Shown: positions 25,212-33,297 of the stretch, piece after piece | Layout: the number at the start of each line of letters is the position of its first letter | Numbering within the stretch: position 1 is the first letter of the stretch | Source of the DNA: JBDTVS01 sp040007095 | Lineage (GTDB): Bacteria > Acidobacteriota > Vicinamibacteria > Vicinamibacterales > CAVVIG01 | Direction of reading: 5' to 3' | NCBI GenBank assembly: GCA_040007095.1 | Contig: JBDTVS010000150.1 | Span: 1 to 62,813 of the forward strand | Length of the DNA: 62,813 nt | Program-made: the position numbers and the translations under genes | The notes under the pieces: generated by a model | What the model saw: the letters and a program-made list of their open reading frames with translations, nothing else | Told to the model about the DNA's origin: nothing | Databases searched by the model: none

Positions 25212-26483
25212 ATGAAATCGTTGGCAGAGCTCGAAGCCCAGGTCGTCGCGGCGTTGAAGGCAGGCGCTGGGGACGTGCTCAAGGATCAGCTCGAGCACCA
25301 CACCGACAGCTTCTTCGCCACGCTTCGGAAGGTTCGTCCGATCCTTCACATCCCCAACGGGCCGGTATTCGTCACGCTGTTCCAGGACGTCCAGGAGGTG
25401 CTGTCGCGTCCTGAGGTCTTCAACGTCACGTATGCGCCGAAGATGGATCCGAGCGTCGGGCCCTTCATGCTGGCGCGCGACGGCACCACGATCAACGAGC
25501 GCGACAAGGGGATCATGCGCGCGATGCTGCGGCGCGAAGACCTGCCGCGCGTGCGCGGGACCGTGGCCGGCCTTGCAGCTGCCGCGGTGCGCGAGGGCAC
25601 GAAAGACGGACGTTTGGATGTCGTGGGCGCCGTCTCGCGCAAGGTGCCGGTGCAGTTGACGGGGGCGTATTTCGGCTTCCCGGGTCCCGACGTCGCCGCC
25701 ATGCTGCGCTGGTCGCGCGCCACGCAGTACGACATGTTCCACAACTACACGTCGGACGCGGCGATCCATGGAGATAACGTGCGGGCCGGCACCGAGATGA
25801 AGGCCTATCTTGCCGGGCTCGTCGCCGAGCGGCGCGCCGCGATCGACAGCGGCCAGGCCGGCGACGATGTGCTGACGCGGCTGCTGAAGAGCCACTTTCC
25901 CGCGGAGATCGAATTCGGCGACGAGCGCCTGATCGCCAACATGATGGGGTTGCTCGTCGGCGGCATCGAGACGACGTCTCAGGCCATCGTGCAGATTCTC
26001 GACCAGTTCCTCGATCGCCCCGACGCCCTGGCCCAACTCAAGACGGCGGTGACGGCCGACGACAACGTCGCCATCTTCCAGGCGTGCTGGGAGGCGCTGC
26101 GTTTCAATCCCATCAATCCGTTCGTGGCGCGCGTGTGCGTCTCCTCGTACGAGATCGCGGCCGGCACACCCCGCGCGACGCGCGTCGAGCCGGGAACGCC
26201 CGTGTTCCCCGCCACCCGCTCCGCCATGCACGACGAGCGCGAGATCCCCAACCCGGATGAGTTCCGCCTCGATCGCCCGCCCTACCATTACCTGCACATG
26301 GGCTACGGACTGCATACCTGCCTCGGCGATCACGTCAGCACGGTGCAAGTCCCCGAGATCGTGAAGCAGATCGTGCGGGCCGGAGACATCAGCCGGTTGG
26401 ATGGACCTGATGGCCGCATCGACGTCAACGGCGGACCGTTTCCCGAGCGCTTCTTTATCAAGTTGGGGCCCGCTCAGCAGTAG
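25212..26483 (+). CDS. Cytochrome P450
   Basis: A soluble 423-residue P450. I-helix LLVGGIETTSQAIVQ (about 240-255), K-helix ExxR in WEALRFNP (about 293-300), and the haem loop MGYGLHTCLGDH with the ligand cysteine at about residue 375. The phenylalanine usual at the start of the haem signature is replaced by methionine. The sequence opens MKSLAELEAQVVAALKAG, helical and atypical of bacterial P450s with a short proline-rich start. GAGGAG precedes the ATG. It lies in the same apparent operon as the RoxA-like oxygenase. Redox partners are not encoded nearby. Confidence 0.9.
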   Translation: MKSLAELEAQVVAALKAGAGDVLKDQLEHHTDSFFATLRKVRPILHIPNGPVFVTLFQDVQEVLSRPEVFNVTYAPKMDPSVGPFMLARDGTTINERDKGIMRAMLRREDLPRVRGTVAGLAAAAVREGTKDGRLDVVGAVSRKVPVQLTGAYFGFPGPDVAAMLRWSRATQYDMFHNYTSDAAIHGDNVRAGTEMKAYLAGLVAERRAAIDSGQAGDDVLTRLLKSHFPAEIEFGDERLIANMMGLLVGGIETTSQAIVQILDQFLDRPDALAQLKTAVTADDNVAIFQACWEALRFNPINPFVARVCVSSYEIAAGTPRATRVEPGTPVFPATRSAMHDEREIPNPDEFRLDRPPYHYLHMGYGLHTCLGDHVSTVQVPEIVKQIVRAGDISRLDGPDGRIDVNGGPFPERFFIKLGPAQQ

Positions 26484-26491
26484 CGTCGGCA

Positions 26492-27046
26492 ATGAATGCC
26501 ACGCTTGTGAAGGCGATCGCCGCCCTGTTTTTTCCTGCTGTGGTATTCGCATCCGTGGGTGGGGCCATGGCGATCTACAGCGGACGGCGTCAAGCCCTTG
26601 AGTCCAGTCTGCCCGCCGACTATAAACCGCCGAATTCTCGCTTTGGCTATAGCGTGGACGACATAGACAGGTTCTGGACCGCCCTTGGACCATCGGGCCG
26701 TGCGGCGGAGCGCCGATTCCTTCTCTACGACCTGACGTTTCCCTTGTTCTACGGCGGGTCGCTGATGATCAGCCTGCTTTGGATGCTGACGATACTCGGG
26801 CGATCGTGGCCGGCCGGTCTGATTGTGTCGCCGGTCGTGATCGCGGCGGTGGCCGATTGGACGGAGAATCTCGTGCACCTGAGTCAGTTGAAACGATATT
26901 CGGACGCACAGCGCGCCGGCCTTCACGTAGGCGCGATTGAGCTGGGGAGCGCGGCGACGATCGTCAAGATACTCGGCGTGATTGTTGCGTCGTTCACCCT
27001 GCTATTTCTGTTTGCGATGCTCGTCATTCGACTCGTCAGTAAGTAG
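26492..27046 (+). CDS. Integral membrane protein, third gene of the P450 operon
   Basis: A 184-residue protein with four likely membrane helices (about 8-28, 82-103, 107-125, 155-180) and a soluble loop after the first one (YKPPNSRFGYSVDDIDRFW). It begins 8 bases after the P450 stop, so it is almost certainly co-transcribed. No family motif recognised. It could hold the oxidative enzymes at the membrane or take up their substrate (inference only). Confidence 0.65.
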   Translation: MNATLVKAIAALFFPAVVFASVGGAMAIYSGRRQALESSLPADYKPPNSRFGYSVDDIDRFWTALGPSGRAAERRFLLYDLTFPLFYGGSLMISLLWMLTILGRSWPAGLIVSPVVIAAVADWTENLVHLSQLKRYSDAQRAGLHVGAIELGSAATIVKILGVIVASFTLLFLFAMLVIRLVSK

Positions 27047-27323
27047 GCAAGTACGTAAGCGCGCCGCCGACGTCGCGGCACACGACGGCCTCTTTACGGC
27101 CTATCGGTAGGCTGGATCCGGGCACACGGAGGCGCTGGTCGTTCAAGGCGCTGGCGACGGAGACTGCGTCGAAAAACTTGATAGGGTCCAAACTGACGCG
27201 TCATCTCGAAATCACCTGTCCTCGAGGTCTCGAGGCGGTTTCGACCGACTGGTTCTCTTCTCACACGATACGCGCAAACGGCGATCCTTCCACCTATTTG
27301 TTTCATAAAATGGTGGGCGTGTC

Positions 27324-27349
27324 ACAATTATTTTCATATAATTAGTTGT
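27324..27349. promoter_or_regulatory. AT-rich imperfect palindrome upstream of a methyltransferase
   Basis: In a GC-rich setting, 27300-27350 is strikingly AT-rich. It contains ACAATTAT, a spacer, then ATAATTAGTTGT, an imperfect inverted repeat. It sits about 140 bases before the methyltransferase ATG. It could be an operator, a promoter region or a weak terminator. There is no T-run directly after it. The rest of 27047-27488 shows nothing I recognise. Confidence 0.3.
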
Positions 27350-27488
27350 CGAGGATCCCTCCCAGGCCGACGGGCCGAGAACGCGTCGTCCTCAACCGCG
27401 GTGCGGGATCACTGACAAGCCCGTCCTCCGGCGTTGCCTTCGTTCCCATCCGTGCGCTACACTGCCGCGCCCTTCGATGTAGGTACCC

Positions 27489-28373
27489 ATGAGTCTTCCA
27501 AGGACACTTCTTCGTCCGCTCCGGCGTCTGTACACCACCGCGCGGAGGGATCGCGAATTCAAAAATGCGAGGCAGATTCTTCTTGGCGGAGAGGCGACTC
27601 GCCCGCTCCGACTGAAGGGCGGGCTCGTCCCGCCGGATCTGACCGACCGTGAGGCGCGCCTGGTCGAGCAGATTTCTCTGGTGTCAGATCCCGCGGACAC
27701 GATGTACCGTCCCGGTGCGGCGGTCAGCTATCTCTGTGCGGGGGTATCCGCGGTCCGCGGTATCGATGCGTCGCTCGCCGCCGCCGGCAAGACGATCTCC
27801 AAAGGGGCGATCCTCGACTTCCCGTGCGGGTATGGGCGGGTGCTCAGGTTTCTCCGCGTCATGTTTCCCGACGCGACGATCGTGGGATCCGAGCTGCCCG
27901 GGGCGGGCCTGGATTTTTGCCGGAGCGCCTTTTCGATACAAACGATCCCGTCGAGCGTGGACCTGAAGACGCTGACCTTCCCGCGCAAGTTCGACCTGAT
28001 GTTTTGCGGCTCCCTGTTCACGCACATCGATGAGCGGATGGCTGTCGACCTGCTGGGCTTCTTCCATCGCCATCTGGCGGAGGGAGGTGTCTGCATTTTC
28101 ACGACACATGGACCGCATGTCATCGACGTCATGAACAACAAGGTGCTGGAGTTCAACCTGTCCAGCGAAGGAAAAGAACGCCTCGTCCGCGACTATCAGG
28201 AGAAGGGTTACGGATTCGCGGACTACGTCGGGCAGTCCGGCTACGGAATTTCGCTGGTCTCCCAGTCGCACGTCGCCGAACTCGCACACCGCGTTGGCAC
28301 ATGGGAGCGGGTGTTTCTCCTGGACAGCGGGTGGCATGGGCTGCAGGACATCCATGCGTTTGCCGCCCGCTGA
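27489..28373 (+). CDS. Class I SAM-dependent methyltransferase
   Basis: A 294-residue protein with a Rossmann-type SAM-binding motif I (GAILDFPCGYGRVLRFL at about 110), an acidic motif II (IVGSELPG at about 135) and the post-motif strand FDLMFCGSLFTHID. The last part, EGGVCIFTTHGPHVIDV, fits motif III. The N-terminal 100 residues are basic and helical and may bind the substrate. Substrate unknown. It stands alone, with the cyclase gene 80 bases downstream. Confidence 0.8.
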   Translation: MSLPRTLLRPLRRLYTTARRDREFKNARQILLGGEATRPLRLKGGLVPPDLTDREARLVEQISLVSDPADTMYRPGAAVSYLCAGVSAVRGIDASLAAAGKTISKGAILDFPCGYGRVLRFLRVMFPDATIVGSELPGAGLDFCRSAFSIQTIPSSVDLKTLTFPRKFDLMFCGSLFTHIDERMAVDLLGFFHRHLAEGGVCIFTTHGPHVIDVMNNKVLEFNLSSEGKERLVRDYQEKGYGFADYVGQSGYGISLVSQSHVAELAHRVGTWERVFLLDSGWHGLQDIHAFAAR

Positions 28374-28455
28374 CTGAGTGGCGATTGCGGATGTGCTCCT
28401 CCGAAGGCTGTCGCGGCGTCCGCGAAACGACTGGCTCTCGAAGTAGACTGAGCAC

Positions 28456-30123
28456 GTGCCGGCGCTCTCCCTCCGCGCGAAGGTTCTGCTCGCTTCGAGT
28501 CTCACGCTGGTGTCGCTCATCGGGGCAACGCTCGCATACGTCAGCGTCCAGGCCAACCGCTTCGTCACTGAACGGCTGGCGGGCGACCTTCAGCGCACGC
28601 AGGAGCTCATCGCCGCGGTCAGGACCGATCGGTTCGGATCGCTGCTCTCCGTCGCGCAGTTGCTGGCCTCGTTTCCGGAATTCCGCGGGCTGCTCGGCAC
28701 CGACACCGCGACGATTCGGGACTTCCTGAACGACTATCAGGGTCGCAGCGGCCGCTCCGATCTGCTGATCGTGTTCGACCAAGCCGGTCAGGTGCTGGCG
28801 CGAACCGACGCGGTCACGCCGGTTCCGGTGCGCGACGCCCAGGAGCGCTGGTTGCGACCAACCCTCGCGGGACAGCCGGCCACGGGGCTGCTCGAAACGG
28901 ACACGAATCTGTACGAGGCGGCCATGGCGCCGGCTGAGGCAGGCGGCATCGTGTTCGGATTCCTGATCGCCGGCACCCGCATCGACGACGGGTGGGCGCG
29001 GCGGTTGCGTGAGACCACCGGGGACGAAATCGTCGCGCTCGGCGATCGGGGCGTGCTCGGCTCCACCATCCAGGCCACACGATTGCCCTGGCCGTCGAAG
29101 CCGGCGTGGGAGACGTTCGCGGGCCCGCGCACCGGTCCACTCGACGTGACCATTACGGGTGAGCAGTACGCCGCACTCGCCGCGGCCCCCGCCCCTTCCG
29201 TCACCGTCGTGGCGCTGCAATCGCGTGATCGCGCGCTCGCACCATACCGGCGCATCCAGTTCGGTCTGCTCATCCTCGGCCTGGTTGGCAACGTGGCCGG
29301 CGTCTGCGCCAGTGCCTGGCTGGCCCGAACACTGACGGCGCCCGTGGCGCGGCTCACGGAGGGCACGCGGCAGGTCGCCGCCGGCAATTTCGACTACACG
29401 ATCGACGTGGCGAGTCGCGACGAACTGGGCGCCCTGGCGCAGTCGTTCAACCAGATGACCCGTGGCTTGCGCGAGCGCGCCGACATGCAGAAGTTCATGT
29501 CGCAGTCCACGATGGAAATGATTCAGGCCGGGCCGAGAAAAGTGTCGGCCGGTGAACGGCGCCGCTTGACGGTATTCTTTTCGGACATTCGCGGCTTCAC
29601 GGTCTTCGCCGACAAGCGGCCGCCGGAGGAAGTCGTCCAAATCCTCAACCGCTGCCTGAGCCTGCAGGCGAATCTGGTGCGCAAGTACGGCGGCGACATC
29701 GACAAGTACGTCGGCGATGCCGTGATGGCGCTCTTCTCCGGCGAGGATATGGCGTTGACGGCAATCCGATGTGCGGTCGACATTCTCAAGGCCATGGGGA
29801 GCGAATTGAGACTCCCCGACGGCGAGCCGCTGCCCCTCGGCATCGGAATCGTGACGGGCGAGGTTGTCCTCGGCAGCATCGGCGGAGGCAACCGTCTCGA
29901 CTACACCGCCATCGGAGCGAATGTGAATCTTTCCTCGCGGCTATGCGGAATGGCCGCGGCGAACGAGATTCTCATGTCCGAGTCCACGTATGAGGAGGTG
30001 CGCGACTTGATCGCGGCCGAGCGGCTCGAGTCGGTGCAGATCAAAGGGTTGAACACGGCGATTGCCGTCTACCGGATGCTTGTGAAGCCGTCGCCGCAGA
30101 CGGTCCCACCGTCGGACACTTGA
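28456..30123 (+). CDS. Membrane-bound class III adenylate cyclase with HAMP domain
   Basis: A 555-residue protein started at GTG. Transmembrane helix about 9-30, an extracytoplasmic sensor domain about 32-255, a second helix about 263-285, then HAMP (LTAPVARLTEGTRQVAAGNF) and a catalytic domain from about 360. The cyclase domain has both metal aspartates (FFSDIRGFT and the aspartate of DIDKYVGDAVMALF) and the transition-state residues in NVNLSSRL. A lysine in DKYVGD and an aspartate in LDYTAIG sit at the adenine-selecting positions, so cAMP is the expected product. It may feed cyclic-nucleotide-binding regulators such as the protein at 32600 (inference). Its periplasmic ligand is unknown. Confidence 0.9.
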   Translation: MPALSLRAKVLLASSLTLVSLIGATLAYVSVQANRFVTERLAGDLQRTQELIAAVRTDRFGSLLSVAQLLASFPEFRGLLGTDTATIRDFLNDYQGRSGRSDLLIVFDQAGQVLARTDAVTPVPVRDAQERWLRPTLAGQPATGLLETDTNLYEAAMAPAEAGGIVFGFLIAGTRIDDGWARRLRETTGDEIVALGDRGVLGSTIQATRLPWPSKPAWETFAGPRTGPLDVTITGEQYAALAAAPAPSVTVVALQSRDRALAPYRRIQFGLLILGLVGNVAGVCASAWLARTLTAPVARLTEGTRQVAAGNFDYTIDVASRDELGALAQSFNQMTRGLRERADMQKFMSQSTMEMIQAGPRKVSAGERRRLTVFFSDIRGFTVFADKRPPEEVVQILNRCLSLQANLVRKYGGDIDKYVGDAVMALFSGEDMALTAIRCAVDILKAMGSELRLPDGEPLPLGIGIVTGEVVLGSIGGGNRLDYTAIGANVNLSSRLCGMAAANEILMSESTYEEVRDLIAAERLESVQIKGLNTAIAVYRMLVKPSPQTVPPSDT

Positions 30124-30340
30124 TGCGGCCAGGCGGCCCAACCGTTCAGTGAAATGCGCAGTGTCTCAGTTTAAAGGCCAACCACCGAGGCCACCGAGAT
30201 CACCGGGAAACGATCCTAATCATCGACCTCGGTGCACTCGCCGACGCGGTGGTCAACGTCAACCTGAAACACGACGATGAATGTTCGGTCTTGGGCGATG
30301 ACGCGGTTCGCCCGGCTCGTGAGGGACTGAGTGTTCCGTC

Positions 30341-30997
30341 TTACTTGGCCGGATAGGCGTCTTTCGGATAGGGCTGGCCGTACTTGTTCTTGTGGTCGGC
30401 CGCTACGACACTCGATTCGTCGAGCGTCACCTCCGGCATGGTCGCACCACCTGGACCGACACGCACTTCGGTGGTCGCGGGCGCCACATGCTCGGAGAAG
30501 ACGGTGACGCGGTAAGCGCCCGGAGGAACGTCGAGGCGGAACTCGCCGCGATCGACCAGCGCGAAGTATGGCGATGGCACGACCGCCAGCAGAGCCGTCA
30601 TCTGCGGGTGAATATTGCAGAAGACGCGGTAGGTGGCTGGCTCGGCGAAGACGCGCGCCTTGGACGCGCCGGCGCGATACAACCCGAGATCGAACGGCCC
30701 GGGCGTCGACAGCGAGAACACGTTGTGGAAGATGGGGTCGGCGTTGGGAAAGTCAACGGTCGATCCGACCGGCACGACGAGCACGCGCGGCAGGAAGGTC
30801 TTCTCCTTCTGCGTCATCGTGAAACGCCCCGGTCGCGCGGGCGCGGCACCGTTGACCGGCGTGGCATAGACGATGGCGACCGCGGGCTCGACTCCAGGCT
30901 TGGCGCGCGTCACGACCTTCCCCGTCAGTGGTTCAGACGCCGCGGAGCCCGCGACTGTCAGGAACGCGATCGACACCATCAGCGCAACACGCGTCAT
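30341..30997 (-). CDS. Exported cupredoxin-like copper protein
   Basis: A 218-residue protein with a signal peptide (MTRVALMVSIAFLTVAGSA). The central cupredoxin fold has the expected copper ligands: a histidine in DPIFHNVFS, then FCNIHPQMTALLAV supplying Cys, His and Met. A C-terminal carboxypeptidase-regulatory-like segment, PPGAYRVTVFSEH, follows. This looks like a periplasmic electron carrier or copper-binding protein. The in-frame ATG at 30997 gives a better signal peptide than the one at 31009. It lies downstream of the outer-membrane protein on the same strand, separated by repeat copy E. Confidence 0.82.
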   Translation of the reverse strand: MTRVALMVSIAFLTVAGSAASEPLTGKVVTRAKPGVEPAVAIVYATPVNGAAPARPGRFTMTQKEKTFLPRVLVVPVGSTVDFPNADPIFHNVFSLSTPGPFDLGLYRAGASKARVFAEPATYRVFCNIHPQMTALLAVVPSPYFALVDRGEFRLDVPPGAYRVTVFSEHVAPATTEVRVGPGGATMPEVTLDESSVVAADHKNKYGQPYPKDAYPAK

Positions 30998-31047
30998 GCT
31001 CGACTCCACATCTCAGGACCCTGGCGGAAATAAAGCTGCCACTGTGG

Positions 31048-31137
31048 CCGCCGGTGCATCCCGCCGGGCTGCGTTGCTCGCCACTCAAATATTCCCGATA
31101 TTCTCGCGCCTCACGCCTTGCCAGCCGGGCGCCGCAC
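31048..31137. repeat. Palindromic intergenic repeat, copy E (core, inverted)
   Basis: Read on the minus strand, this shows the family core: GGCAAGGCG, the hairpin AATAT-CGGGA-ATATT (31088-31102), TGAG, GAGCAACGCAGCCC and GCGGGATGCACC. Unlike copies A-D, I could not pair the outer arms, so the element may be partly decayed. It sits between two minus-strand genes, just upstream of the cupredoxin start. Confidence 0.7.
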
Positions 31138-31206
31138 GCCTGAAAATTCGTCAACGAATCTCTGACTCGGGACACCGGTGAAACGCATGACCAACGAAGA
31201 CATCGC

Positions 31207-32547
31207 CTAGAAGCTATACGCGAGCGTCCAGTTGGTGTGATGGTTCCGGCGCGCCTCGCCGTTCACCGGTGTCGTGATCAGCCAGCGATACTCGAATGCC
31301 GCGGCGACTTCCGGCGTGAAGTGAAACGTCAAGTTCCCGAAGCGGCCCTGGTTCTCGCCGAGTGGCACCAGCGCCCGGGACGAATCGAGGACCCGATCGA
31401 GGCCGAGGCCGCCGGCGGCGACGAGTCGGCTCGTCAGTGCGAAGCGCCCTTCCACGTAGCCGCCATGCGATCGCGCCTGCTGCCCGATGGCGCCCCCGAA
31501 CGCCGCAATCTGGTCGCCCGTATAGAATTCGCTCCCGAAGCCCACGCGTCCAACCCGAAGATCGACGTCAACGACAGTGGCCCAGCCCGTGTGGTTCACG
31601 CCTTCTTCGCGGCGCCTCCCGTAGTGCCCCCCAATGCCGATTTCGGCGTGAGACGTCGACGTCTCGTCGCCCGCCGCCCAACCGACGCGCGCCTGAACCG
31701 CAGGGTAGCCGGATCGTTCGCCAGACAACGCTGGCGGGACGAAGGTGTAGGAGGCGACGAAATCGCCTGCGATCGGGGCGACAATACCTGCCGCCAGGGT
31801 GAACGCCGAGGAACGTCCCGTGGGGACGCGCTGCTCGACGCGCGCCTGGGGCACACGGAGATAGAGGTTGCCGGCCCGGTACAGCTCGGGAAACGTGGGC
31901 GACGCGAGCGAGAACGGATCGCGCGGCGCGATGATCATCTGGTCCTGCCCCACCTCGATCGCCGTATTCCCCGACTCGAACCGGGCGAATCCGTAGAGCA
32001 GGCGGGGCAGGTCCATCACCTGTCCCGTTTGAAAGCCTGGCGAGCCGCCGAAGAAATCGAGCGCCAGAACCCCCTTCACGCGCCACGCTCCCACCGTCGC
32101 GCCGTCGACCTGGAACCCAATCCGGCTCTGCCTGAGCGTTGAGCTGAAGGATCGATCCTCGGTATCGCCCGTCGGAGCGGCGACGAGGTTGGGATTCTCC
32201 AGCCAGTTCGCCGCGCCGCGGTTCAAAAACGTGCTCGAGTGAATCGTACCGAAGATCTTTACCGGCAGGCGGGATTGTGACTCCACCTTGACCTGCGCCT
32301 GCTCGGCGATCTGTGCCTGCACGACCTCCACGCCGGCCTGCAAGGATGAGACAGGTCCCGACGCCGGCGCTGCCAGCGACTGCTTCAGCAGCGCGATCTC
32401 CTCCCGAAGGCGCGCAACCTCCTGGCGGAGATCGGCAACGTCCTGCTCGACGCTCGACGGCGGTGGCACCGTCTGCGCGTTACCGCGCTCGGGCAGGAAC
32501 GCCATCAAGAGAGCCGTAGCGGCGATGGCGATTCGGCATGCGATCAT
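31207..32547 (-). CDS. Outer-membrane beta-barrel (porin-like) protein with coiled-coil neck
   Basis: A 446-residue protein. Signal peptide about 1-24. A coiled coil at about 30-60 (VEQDVADLRQEVARLREEIA) is typical of trimeric porins and periplasm-spanning necks. The rest is beta-strand-rich with alternating residues, and the C-terminus ends in phenylalanine (LAYSF), as required for BAM insertion. It resembles DcaP-like or phosphate-selective porins. Its position next to the exporter genes, which lack an obvious TolC, raises the possibility that it provides the outer-membrane route, but the opposite orientation and the family argue for a general porin. Confidence 0.75.
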   Translation of the reverse strand: MIACRIAIAATALLMAFLPERGNAQTVPPPSSVEQDVADLRQEVARLREEIALLKQSLAAPASGPVSSLQAGVEVVQAQIAEQAQVKVESQSRLPVKIFGTIHSSTFLNRGAANWLENPNLVAAPTGDTEDRSFSSTLRQSRIGFQVDGATVGAWRVKGVLALDFFGGSPGFQTGQVMDLPRLLYGFARFESGNTAIEVGQDQMIIAPRDPFSLASPTFPELYRAGNLYLRVPQARVEQRVPTGRSSAFTLAAGIVAPIAGDFVASYTFVPPALSGERSGYPAVQARVGWAAGDETSTSHAEIGIGGHYGRRREEGVNHTGWATVVDVDLRVGRVGFGSEFYTGDQIAAFGGAIGQQARSHGGYVEGRFALTSRLVAAGGLGLDRVLDSSRALVPLGENQGRFGNLTFHFTPEVAAAFEYRWLITTPVNGEARRNHHTNWTLAYSF

Positions 32548-32599
32548 GGCGCCTATCTTAATCGCATCTAATTGGGGTTAGTATCTCTCGCACCGGCCG

Positions 32600-33136
32600 A
32601 TGCGGAAGGCACTCTCTCTTCTCGGAATCATGAATGATTCGGACCTCGACTGGCTGATCGCCGCCGGGAGCCGGCGGGAAGTCGCGGCCGGGGACGTGCT
32701 CATCCGCGAAGGACAGCCGGTTGATGCGATCTTCATCATCGTCGACGGACTCCTGGCCGTCCGCACCACACGCACGGGCGCGAGAGACGTCGCGCAGCTC
32801 CGCAGCGGTGAAATCGTCGGCGAGATGTCGTTCGTCGACGCTCGCCCGCCCTCCGCCTCCGTCGTCAGCCTCGGCCCCTCGCTGGTTCTGGCCATCCCAC
32901 GGGGCACGCTCGCGGCAAAATTGCAGGATGACGTGCCGTTCGCGGCACGGTTCTATCGATCGGTGGCGGTGTTTCTCTCGGATCGTCTGCGCACCACTTC
33001 GCGTGGGCTTGGCTACGGCGACAAGGCGCCCGAGCAACCGGAGCCCGACGAAGAGATGGACCCGGCTACGCTCGACGCGCTGGCGTTGGCCGGCGCCAGG
33101 TTCGACTGGCTGCAACGGCGGGTCAAGAGCCGATAG
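32600..33136 (+). CDS. Cyclic-nucleotide-binding (Crp-type cNMP) domain protein
   Basis: A 178-residue protein with one cNMP-binding domain (REVAAGDVLIREGQPVDAIF, then RSGEIVGEMSFVDARPPSAS, which holds the phosphate-binding cassette with GE and RPPSAS). The C-terminal part (about 130-178) is acidic and helical, without a DNA-binding helix-turn-helix. It is therefore not a standard Crp-type transcription factor. cNMP-domain proteins of this sort recur beside NHLM transporters. It begins the transporter operon, and its stop lies within repeat copy D, which separates it from HlyD. It may tie export to a cyclic nucleotide signal. Confidence 0.8.
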   Translation: MRKALSLLGIMNDSDLDWLIAAGSRREVAAGDVLIREGQPVDAIFIIVDGLLAVRTTRTGARDVAQLRSGEIVGEMSFVDARPPSASVVSLGPSLVLAIPRGTLAAKLQDDVPFAARFYRSVAVFLSDRLRTTSRGLGYGDKAPEQPEPDEEMDPATLDALALAGARFDWLQRRVKSR

Positions 33137-33297
33137 TGTCGTGCCTGAGAAGTTCGTTGTCGCACCGAGGGCGGCGAGGCGCCTGGCCGGCAAGGCGAGA
33201 AGAGCGAGCATATCGGGAATATGTGAGCGATGAGCAACGCAGCCCGCCGGGATGCATCGCCGGCCGAATGCCAACGAACTTCTGAGACACGACACTA
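33134..33297. repeat. Palindromic intergenic repeat, copy D
   Basis: Starts TAGTGTCGTGCCTGAGAAGT and ends with its near-perfect complement, ACTTCTGAGACACGACACTA, closing at the base before the HlyD ATG. The core hairpin is CATAT-CGGGA-ATATG (33209-33223), followed by GAGCAACGCAGCCC and CGGGATGCATCG. The first three bases are the stop codon of the cNMP gene, so the element fills the whole gap inside the operon. Confidence 0.85.

Noticed and set aside
30150..30340. Repeat-like 'ACCACCGAGGCCACCGAGATCACC' region considered as a CRISPR or tandem array
   Set aside because: Only a brief three-unit phrase, with no regular spacers or further units.
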